Shown here piece after piece: positions 50,894-58,412 of a stretch of DNA of 64,000 nt. The notes under the pieces were generated by a model, which worked only from the letters and a program-made list of their open reading frames with translations, had not been told where the DNA came from and made no database searches. Made by a program: the position numbers and the translations under genes. This DNA comes from Clostridia bacterium. GTDB taxonomy: Bacteria; Bacillota; Clostridia; Christensenellales; UBA3700. Position 1 is the stretch's first letter. Every line of letters starts with the position of its first letter. The stretch covers positions 17,132 to 81,131 of the forward strand of contig JAIDRT010000035.1 of assembly GCA_029061605.1 (NCBI GenBank), in the 5' to 3' direction.

Positions 50894-50912
50894 TCCTTTT
50901 AGCAATTGTAGA

Positions 50913-50941
50913 GACCCCTCGACTTCGCTCAAGATGACGTA
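50913..50941 (+). repeat. Dispersed short repeat family F, variant copy 5
   Basis: acccctcgacttcgctcaagatgacgta. Confidence 0.45.
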
Positions 50942-50944
50942 GGC

Positions 50945-51083
50945 GCCGATATGAGTGCGGAGATTGGTGTGATTTTTGTCCGCTCAAAGGCGAGGTAAAG
51001 TCGTAAAGTGTATATATGTATACGTCGACTTTCTGAGACCTATAGTTAGGGCAAAAAGCGCGCCGATATACGCACTCGTATAA
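50945..51083. repeat. Palindromic module type II, copy B
   Basis: gatatgagtgcggagattggtgtgatttttgtcc... vs revcomp atacgagtgcgtatatcggcgcgctttttgccc...; centre gtgtatatatgtatacgtcgac. Confidence 0.6.
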
Positions 51084-51084
51084 C

Positions 51085-51114
51085 AAGAAGGAGTCGATTT
51101 CTCAACTCCTTCTT
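51085..51114. terminator. Strong hairpin, terminator-like
   Basis: aagaaggagt-cgatttctca-actccttctt. Confidence 0.45.
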
Positions 51115-51200
51115 GCATTATAAGGGGAACATCGGTATTATAATACCGAAAGGATAAAGGCATTGTAACTTGTCAAAGAATTGTCTACTACTAAATTACT

Positions 51201-51364
51201 TGTTCAGTGAAAAGAGAGATAGGCAAAAAATAAAATAGTAGATTTTTTGTCAAGATAGTTTTTGGCGAAAGCCGTCGTACTTGATGTACGTCGACTTGAG
51301 GCAAATGCTATATTGGCGGAAAAGATAGGTTTTAGATTTGCCTAGCCTCTCTTCTCACTGAACA
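51201..51364. mobile_element. MITE-like palindromic module type I, copy B, flanked by TTACT target-site duplication
   Basis: TTACT|TGTTCAGTGAAAAGAGAGATAGGCAAA...TTTGCCTAGCCTCTCTTCTCACTGAACA|TTACT; centre CGTACTTGATGTACG. Confidence 0.78.
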
Positions 51365-53136
51365 TTACTAAACTGACTATTGTAGAGGTCTGCATAGAAA
51401 CCTTGCTTGTCTAGCAATTGCTTGTGATTTCCGCTCTCGATAATATCTCCGTCTTTCATTACGAGTATCAAATCGGCATTCTTTATCGTAGAAAGTCTAT
51501 GGGCAATGACGAAAGACGTGCGGTCTTTCATAAGTTCATCCATTGCGCTTTGGATTTTTTGCTCCGTGCGCGTATCTACAGAACTGGTAGCCTCGTCAAG
51601 AATAAGCATAGGCTTGTCGGCAATCATTGCTCTTGCAATCGTAAGTTGTTGCTTCTGCCCCTGCGACAAACTTATTTGATCACCCAAAACCGTGTCGTAT
51701 CCGTGAGGCAACGTATGCACGAAGTGGTCAAGTCCGACGGCTTGGCAAGCCTCGTCCAACTTCTCGTCGCTTATGCCTTGAGTGTTATAGACGAGATTCT
51801 CACGAAGAGAGCCCTCAAAGAGCCAGGTGTCTTGCAAAACCATACAAAATTGCTTGTGTACTTCTTGCCTTGACATATTCTTGATAGACACTCCGTCTAT
51901 GCGAATATCGCCGTCTTTTATCTCATTGAATCTCATAAGCAGATTGACCATAGTCGTCTTGCCTGCGCCTGTAGGTCCAACGATCGCCACCTTTTGTCCC
52001 GGCTTTGCCACAGCGGAAAAGTCGTTGATAATAATCCTGTCACTGTCTTCGTATCCGAACTTGACGTGATCAAACTCAACTTCGCCCTTTATCTTGTAGA
52101 ACTCAAATATCTTGCCTTTTTCGTCTTCCATCTCTTCGGCTTCGAGGAATTCAAAGACTCTCTCGCCTGCCGCCGCTGCGGATTGAAGAGATTGCAATGC
52201 CTGTGCCATCTGCGACAAAGGTTGAGTAAAGTAACGCACGTACATCGTAAATGCTATTATCGTACCAAAACTTATCTTGCCTTTTAGCGCCAACGCCGCG
52301 CCGACTACGCAGACTGCAACGTATCCGAAGTTGCCTATAAAAGTCATTATTGGCATCATCATACCTGACATACATTGCGCCTTGAACGCGCTGTCCTTGA
52401 GATTGGCGTTCATCTCGTCAAAAGCCGCCTGCGACTTTGCTTCGCCGTTGTACGCCTTGACTACCGTATGACCTGCGTATATCTCTTCAATATGTCCGTT
52501 GATTTCGCCAAGTCGCTTTTGCTGGCGAGCAAAATACTTTTGCGACTTGCCTGCTATAAGGCTCATAAGCACAAAGCCTATTACCGTTGCGCCTATCGCC
52601 GTCAACGCCAATATCCAATTGGTGATAAACATCATCAACAACGAGCCTAGGAACAACGTCACCGCCGATACGAGCGTGCTTATGCTTTGATTGAGAGACT
52701 GTCCCACTGTGTCAACGTCGTTGGTCACTCTCGACAATACATCACCGGTGCTCGTCTTGTTGTAATACCACATTGGAAGTCTGTTTATCTTACGCGATAT
52801 ATCACTGCGCAATCCTTGCGTGATCCTCTGCGTAGTAGTTGCCATTATCCAGCCTTGCACACACGACAGCGCCAAACTGACGGAGTACATTATGATCAAA
52901 GTCACTCCTATTTGCGCGACGGCGTCCATATCTATCTGCCCAACAAGTCCCTTTTGCAAGACGTCCGTCAAGTCAGACATCTTATTGGGTCCTATCAACG
53001 TCAATACTGTACCTGCAATAGCGCATATGATAGCCACCGCCAACAAGCCATAATACTTTTTGCAATATCTGATTATCTTTCCCCAAGTGCCCTTAAAGTC
53101 CTTGGCTTTTTCAAAATTTTTTCTAGGTCCCGGCAT
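51355..53136 (-). CDS. ABC exporter subunit, TMD-NBD, canonical Walker B
   Basis: GPTGAGKTTMVNLL, SLSQGQKQQLTIARA, LILDEATSSVDTRTEQKI. Confidence 0.93.
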   Translation of the reverse strand: MPGPRKNFEKAKDFKGTWGKIIRYCKKYYGLLAVAIICAIAGTVLTLIGPNKMSDLTDVLQKGLVGQIDMDAVAQIGVTLIIMYSVSLALSCVQGWIMATTTQRITQGLRSDISRKINRLPMWYYNKTSTGDVLSRVTNDVDTVGQSLNQSISTLVSAVTLFLGSLLMMFITNWILALTAIGATVIGFVLMSLIAGKSQKYFARQQKRLGEINGHIEEIYAGHTVVKAYNGEAKSQAAFDEMNANLKDSAFKAQCMSGMMMPIMTFIGNFGYVAVCVVGAALALKGKISFGTIIAFTMYVRYFTQPLSQMAQALQSLQSAAAAGERVFEFLEAEEMEDEKGKIFEFYKIKGEVEFDHVKFGYEDSDRIIINDFSAVAKPGQKVAIVGPTGAGKTTMVNLLMRFNEIKDGDIRIDGVSIKNMSRQEVHKQFCMVLQDTWLFEGSLRENLVYNTQGISDEKLDEACQAVGLDHFVHTLPHGYDTVLGDQISLSQGQKQQLTIARAMIADKPMLILDEATSSVDTRTEQKIQSAMDELMKDRTSFVIAHRLSTIKNADLILVMKDGDIIESGNHKQLLDKQGFYADLYNSQFSNVQ

Positions 53137-54890
53137 TATTCAAGTTCCTCCTTTGACAATTGCGAATAGGCTATCTGACGGTATACGTCGCAATTTTGCA
53201 TAAGTTCGTCGTGCTTGCCTTGCCCGACTATCTTGCCCTCGTCAAGTACGATAATCCTGTCAGCGTCGCGTATAGTTCCTATTCTCTGCGCAACTATAAT
53301 TCTCGTGGAGTCTTTGCACTCCTTATCTAGCGCGTCGCGTAGCATCTTGTCAGTCTTGTAGTCCAATGCGGAAAACGAGTCGTCGAATATAAGTATCTCA
53401 GGTTTTCTGGCAATGGCTCTGGCAATAGACAGCCTCTGCTTTTGGCCGCCTGACAGATTGGCTCCGCCTTGAGCGACGTAAGAGTTGACGCCGCTTTCTT
53501 TATCTTTGACAAATTCCCACGCTTGCGCGGTCTTTATCGCATTCTCCACGTCTTCGTCATTGATTTGAGTAATACCGTCTCCAAAAGCCACGTTGGAGGC
53601 TATCGTACCTGAAAACAACGTTGCCTTTTGCGAAATATATCCTATCTTGTTGCGCAAAGCCTCCTGCTTATACTCCTTGACGTTTCTGCCGTCAACAAGC
53701 ACTTCTCCGCCGCTTACGTCGTAAAATCTCGGCACAAGATTGATAATACTGCTTTTTCCGCAACCTGTCGCGCCTATCAGCGCAACCGTCTCGCCCTTGC
53801 TTGCCTTAAACGATATGCCTTCAACAGCGTTGGAGTCTGCATTAGGATAAGCAAAACTTACGTCTTTAAATTCCACTTCTCCAAACGCGCCTTCTACGCC
53901 CTGCTCTGCTTCTCCGTCGGTTATCGCTATATCGGTGCTCAACACCTCATTGATACGCTTTGCAGCAACTTGCGCTCTTGGCATCAATATAAATATCATA
54001 ACTAGCATCATAAACGCCATAAGCACTTGCACTGCGTATTGCAAAAATACTACCATATCGGAAAAGAGTGATATTCTGTCCATCATTGCGGCTTTGTTGA
54101 TAATCACTGCGCCTATCCAATATATAGAAAGCGACAAACCGCTCAAAATCAACTGAATACTAGGCATCAAGAATGACATAACGCGTCCGGTAAATAGCGA
54201 CGTGCCTGTCAATACGTCGTTGGCTTTCTTGAACTTCTCTTCTTGATACTCCTCGGCATTATACGCTCTGACTACCCTTAAGCCGGTAAGATTTTCTCTC
54301 GTCACACGGTTTACGTCGTCAGTAAGAGTCTGCATCTTCTTAAACTTGGGAAGAGCAAGCGAAGTACATAAGAGCACCACTGCAAGCAATGCAATTACTC
54401 CAATGCCGGTAGCCAAAGTCCATTGAGGGCTTCCCGCCGATATCTTGCAAATTGCCCACACCGCCGTGATAGGCGCTTTTACTATGACCTGCAATCCAAG
54501 AGTAATGAGCATCTGCACTTGCGTGACGTCGTTGGTCGACCTTGTGATAAGACTTGCCGTAGAAAACTTGTTTATTTCACGCATTGAAAAACTCTGGACT
54601 TTGCTAAACAAATTTGCTCTCAAAGTTGCTCCAAAGTTTGAGGCTATCCTCGACGCTATCAGCGCAACCGCTACGGAACACAGCAAACTTCCCAACGCAA
54701 AGCCTAGCATTTTTGCGCCGGCTATCCATACGTCTTTCATTGCGCTTCCCGGCGTCTGCACAAGTCTTGTGATTTCCGACATATACTCGGGCATCGTCAT
54801 CTCGCACCACACGGTGAGCGTAATAAATGCGACAGCCAGAATGACCAATATCCATTCTACGACTGTAAATTTTTTAATCAACTTTAACAT
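53136..54890 (-). CDS. ABC exporter subunit, TMD-NBD, degenerate Walker B (DDSFSALD)
   Basis: GATGCGKSSIINLVPRFYD, NLSGGQKQRLSIARA, LIFDDSFSALDYKTDKML. Confidence 0.93.
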   Translation of the reverse strand: MLKLIKKFTVVEWILVILAVAFITLTVWCEMTMPEYMSEITRLVQTPGSAMKDVWIAGAKMLGFALGSLLCSVAVALIASRIASNFGATLRANLFSKVQSFSMREINKFSTASLITRSTNDVTQVQMLITLGLQVIVKAPITAVWAICKISAGSPQWTLATGIGVIALLAVVLLCTSLALPKFKKMQTLTDDVNRVTRENLTGLRVVRAYNAEEYQEEKFKKANDVLTGTSLFTGRVMSFLMPSIQLILSGLSLSIYWIGAVIINKAAMMDRISLFSDMVVFLQYAVQVLMAFMMLVMIFILMPRAQVAAKRINEVLSTDIAITDGEAEQGVEGAFGEVEFKDVSFAYPNADSNAVEGISFKASKGETVALIGATGCGKSSIINLVPRFYDVSGGEVLVDGRNVKEYKQEALRNKIGYISQKATLFSGTIASNVAFGDGITQINDEDVENAIKTAQAWEFVKDKESGVNSYVAQGGANLSGGQKQRLSIARAIARKPEILIFDDSFSALDYKTDKMLRDALDKECKDSTRIIVAQRIGTIRDADRIIVLDEGKIVGQGKHDELMQNCDVYRQIAYSQLSKEELE

Positions 54891-54952
54891 TCATAACCTC
54901 CATACTTTTGCTCTTTTAATCTAATCTTTGCATCTATTTTTCATAAATTTTA

Positions 54953-54965
54953 CTAACTGGGTTAG
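54953..54965. promoter_or_regulatory. Putative MarR operator, site 2
   Basis: CTAAC-TGG-GTTAG between marR and the ABC genes. Confidence 0.55.
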
Positions 54966-55002
54966 ATATTTTGCCAAAATAAAACAGACTTCGCAGTCCG
55001 AT

Positions 55003-55461
55003 TTATTTTTTCATCTTGAGAAAATCAGGCGGTGGCGGTTGAATCTCAACGAATACTTTCTTAATTTCGTCAGACAACTCGATATACGTTCTTATTTTCT
55101 CCATTCCCAACACGTCAATAACTTTAGATAGATGTTCTATAATCAAGTTGCGAATTTGTGATATTGTTTCTCTTCCATTATCAGTGAGGGAAATCGATAT
55201 TATTCTCGCGTCGTCTTTGTCTACGCTTCGCTCAATCAAATTCTTTGCAACCATTTTTTTAAGCAGGACCGCAACTCGCGCCGTACTGACGTTCATCTTC
55301 TTGGCAATATCTCCGCAAGTAATTCTCCCATCCGCTTCGTCAAGAATTTTAAGCACTGCTCCTATGCCTGCGTGAGTATCGTTCATTTTGTTGTTGAATT
55401 CTGTCGGTTGAGATTCGCTGAGTCTTTTAAAGACATATTCAACGTCTTTAATGTCTGCCAT
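55003..55461 (-). CDS. MarR family transcriptional regulator
   Basis: ITCGDIAKKMNVSTARVAVLLKKMVAKNLIERSVDKDDARIISISLTDNG. Confidence 0.92.
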   Translation of the reverse strand: MADIKDVEYVFKRLSESQPTEFNNKMNDTHAGIGAVLKILDEADGRITCGDIAKKMNVSTARVAVLLKKMVAKNLIERSVDKDDARIISISLTDNGRETISQIRNLIIEHLSKVIDVLGMEKIRTYIELSDEIKKVFVEIQPPPPDFLKMKK

Positions 55462-55482
55462 TTTACTTTCCCTCTTCTTTTG

Positions 55483-55495
55483 CTAACCTAGTTAG
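55483..55495. promoter_or_regulatory. Putative MarR operator, site 1
   Basis: CTAAC-CTA-GTTAG just upstream of marR. Confidence 0.6.
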
Positions 55496-55553
55496 ATTAT
55501 ATGCAAGAGAAACAACTTTGTCAATATATTTAATGTAAATAGTGTGTCAATTT

Positions 55554-57668
55554 TTAGTTGAATTTTTTCAAAATTGATTTATAAGCCTCTAAATTTTGAA
55601 TGACTTCTATCGTTGCGGAAGTTGCGCCCTTATCCTCCTCTGCTGAAGAATAATCGCCCTCGTCCGTCACCGCAGCGCCAAACGCGCTTGATGAATTTGA
55701 CAAATAGTAATTGCTGTCAAAATTATGATATTCAATATCATTATTCAAAGTATAAGAATTGTTTTCGTAAATATTTTTAGCGCATACTCCAACGATATTG
55801 CCAAAATAATTGACATTTGACGCAATCTCACCGACAAAATAACTGCCTGTGACCCCTCCGCCGAAGTATAACTGACCGCTTTGCAATTCAATCCCCACTT
55901 CGTCTACGTATCCGACGATACCTCCAACGCAAGCGACGCCGTCGCCTATTGCGGTTACGTTTATTTTATTTTGGCTTATGCAATTGAGGGTATCACCCCA
56001 GGCAAAACTATACCCTGTCAAGGTGAGCGTATAGTATATTTCGCTATATCCCAATATGCCGCCGGCGTAAATACTGTCGGCAGTAACCGTTATATCCCCG
56101 CTTGAAAGACAGTCGGTTATTCTAGCGTATGAATGAGCAGATATTCCGCCTACGTACGCTTCGCCTTTGCCAACAGCCGTTATTGAGCCGCTGTTTTTAC
56201 AACCGCCGATAGTGTTGTTGTTCAAATACGCTATGCCTGCCACCGAAACTGTGGGCAACTTGCTGTCCTGCTCGATTTTATCACAATTAGATACCGCGGA
56301 AAGCCTACCTAAATTATGGCAATCCTCCACCACGTAAGTGTTACGCGAAACAATTCCGCATACTATGGGATTCCAACCTGCGTCTGCTGACGTCTGCGAT
56401 AAGTCGGCTTGGTTTACGTTGCCTGAGAGCAGACCGCTATTGAGAGAACATACGCCGGCAATGTCAAAAGTATCGGCAACAATTTGACCTGTCACTTTGC
56501 AATCTTGCAAATATCCGTTGTTGATACCCGCTACGCCGCCGAATACGGCATTGGCGCTTGCCTCGCCGACAAGAGAAAACTGAGAATAATTTACAACGCA
56601 ATTCTTGACAGTTCCCGCAGAGTTGCTATTTCTCACGTAATTTTGAAGCACTAATCCTGCAAAGTTAAGTTCTTCCGCAACTTCAGTAGCCGTTGCTAAT
56701 GCGCTTATCTTTCCGCTAGCGTTGACGGTGACGTTCTCTATCACACCGTAATTAGTCAACGCAACAAAAGCCGTCGCCTCCGACGTCGACAAATCGGCGT
56801 TTACGTTGAAAGTCACGTTCTCTATCTTAGCGCTTTCGGAAATCAAAGTGAAAATTGCTTTTCCTGAACTTTCTATAGTCAAGTCGGACATATTCCCATT
56901 GAACGTTTTTATAGTCGCTCCTTTTTGAAAAATCAATTTATGTCCGTTACCTATTAAAGTACAGTTGACTTCTTCAATAGAGCAATTCTTCGGCACGTAT
57001 AGATCTTGATCAAGAGTATACGTCTCGTATGCCGTCAAATCATAATATTTATCAAGACGCACCGGCGCAAAAACAGAGGAAATAACCGACGAAGTTATGA
57101 TTATTGCGATTACTAATACCACGCTCAAACATATCGTGGCGATCCTCTTTTTTTCGCGGTAACTCAAAGGACGTCTGTCAATAACAATTTTGCCGACTTC
57201 AAATTTTATATTAAGAGAATATTTGATGTAATAAATAGACTTTAGACGTTCCTTGATCTCTGAAGATAAGTTGGTCATAGGATACACGTCCTTCAAATGC
57301 TTGGTCTTATCCAAAATCAAAAGCATTTCAAGCGGAGACACAACCTCGTTGAAATATAATCTCAAGCACTTGCCTGCCTTAGCGGAAAACTTTTTTGACA
57401 CTTCCAAAGGCTCTCCAAAATCTTTGACGTTCAAACTCTTTGATACGTCAGCAGATTCACGCAATGCTTTATAGGTGGTGATTTGCAAAAACTTATCTTC
57501 GTATGCGGAAAGTATCTTGCGCGACTTATAGAGATACAATAAAGAAAGCACGGGAAATCTACCAAGGCGGTATGAGCCGCATTGGGTAGTGTCCATCAAA
57601 GCGTCAAATGCTTTTAAATCATCTTTTTTTATTGCATTAAGCAAGTTCTCTTCGTTTAATTGCGCCAT
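55554..57668 (-). CDS. One-TM protein: cytoplasmic N-terminal domain, TM, extracellular GLUG/beta-helix-like repeats
   Basis: TM ATICLSVVLVIAIIITSSVISSVF; repeats such as GVAGINNGYLQDCKVTG, GIAYLNNNTIGGCKNSGSITAVGKGEAYVGGISAHS. Confidence 0.72.
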   Translation of the reverse strand: MAQLNEENLLNAIKKDDLKAFDALMDTTQCGSYRLGRFPVLSLLYLYKSRKILSAYEDKFLQITTYKALRESADVSKSLNVKDFGEPLEVSKKFSAKAGKCLRLYFNEVVSPLEMLLILDKTKHLKDVYPMTNLSSEIKERLKSIYYIKYSLNIKFEVGKIVIDRRPLSYREKKRIATICLSVVLVIAIIITSSVISSVFAPVRLDKYYDLTAYETYTLDQDLYVPKNCSIEEVNCTLIGNGHKLIFQKGATIKTFNGNMSDLTIESSGKAIFTLISESAKIENVTFNVNADLSTSEATAFVALTNYGVIENVTVNASGKISALATATEVAEELNFAGLVLQNYVRNSNSAGTVKNCVVNYSQFSLVGEASANAVFGGVAGINNGYLQDCKVTGQIVADTFDIAGVCSLNSGLLSGNVNQADLSQTSADAGWNPIVCGIVSRNTYVVEDCHNLGRLSAVSNCDKIEQDSKLPTVSVAGIAYLNNNTIGGCKNSGSITAVGKGEAYVGGISAHSYARITDCLSSGDITVTADSIYAGGILGYSEIYYTLTLTGYSFAWGDTLNCISQNKINVTAIGDGVACVGGIVGYVDEVGIELQSGQLYFGGGVTGSYFVGEIASNVNYFGNIVGVCAKNIYENNSYTLNNDIEYHNFDSNYYLSNSSSAFGAAVTDEGDYSSAEEDKGATSATIEVIQNLEAYKSILKKFN

Positions 57669-57683
57669 AATTCCTTATCAACG

Positions 57684-58412
57684 TTATTTCTTCTTGATTT
57701 TAACCTTTCTGTCTGCCGCCCACTTGTCAAAAGCGTCGAACAGATATTCCTCGTTTACGCTGCTGCCCTCTACCAACTTTTTCAAAAGCGCCGACGTTTG
57801 AGAAAACTCCGATATAAGCGTGGCAATATCCTTGCCTTGCTCGGCAACAGCCGTCGACAGTTCTTCGTTTTCCTTGCGTATTGTCTCTATTTTTTCTGCG
57901 TTTTGCTTTAGGACGGACGCAATATCTTTATTGATAAAGTCGCTAATCCTTTCGACGTTCTTATTGTAGCCGTCAAGCGATTTTTGCAATTCTTTGAGAT
58001 TGTAAGACGACTTCTTTTCCGTAATGAGATTATCTATCTGCGCAAGTTGGCTTTGCGCGCTCTTCTCGATTTTGCCAAGCGAATCTATTCTGTTGACGAC
58101 TTCGGAAAAACGCGAAGACATCTCATTTACCGCTTGAGCGTATTTCTCACTCGAAGCGGCGTATTCTTCAATCCTTCTGCCAAGTTCCTGTCCGCTCTTC
58201 GCCTGCGCGTTGATAGTTGAGTGAACTTTTTCCAGTTGATTTGCGGCATTGCCCGAAAAACTCTTTGTGAGGTTGTCAAGGTCATTGCGTATTTCTTCAT
58301 ACGACTTGCTCACAGAATGTAAACTCTCCTGCAAAGGCGCAAGCAAGTTGCGGTACGCAACAAAACTGTCTATAAGTTCTTTAATAGAATTTTCGCTGAT
58401 TTTTTCGCTCAT
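57684..58412 (-). CDS. Coiled-coil protein of unknown function
   Basis: Extended heptad-rich sequence; ATGA overlap with the upstream helicase gene. Confidence 0.7.
   Translation of the reverse strand: MSEKISENSIKELIDSFVAYRNLLAPLQESLHSVSKSYEEIRNDLDNLTKSFSGNAANQLEKVHSTINAQAKSGQELGRRIEEYAASSEKYAQAVNEMSSRFSEVVNRIDSLGKIEKSAQSQLAQIDNLITEKKSSYNLKELQKSLDGYNKNVERISDFINKDIASVLKQNAEKIETIRKENEELSTAVAEQGKDIATLISEFSQTSALLKKLVEGSSVNEEYLFDAFDKWAADRKVKIKKK

Noticed and set aside
50841-51086. 81-aa minus ORF
   Set aside because: Composed of F and type II repeats (LERSRGVSTIAKRIEISLLRFALVEMT is a translation of the repeat).
8388-51364. CRISPR array from repeated palindromes
   Set aside because: Copies are dispersed over more than 40 kb and diverged, with no regular spacers or cas genes.
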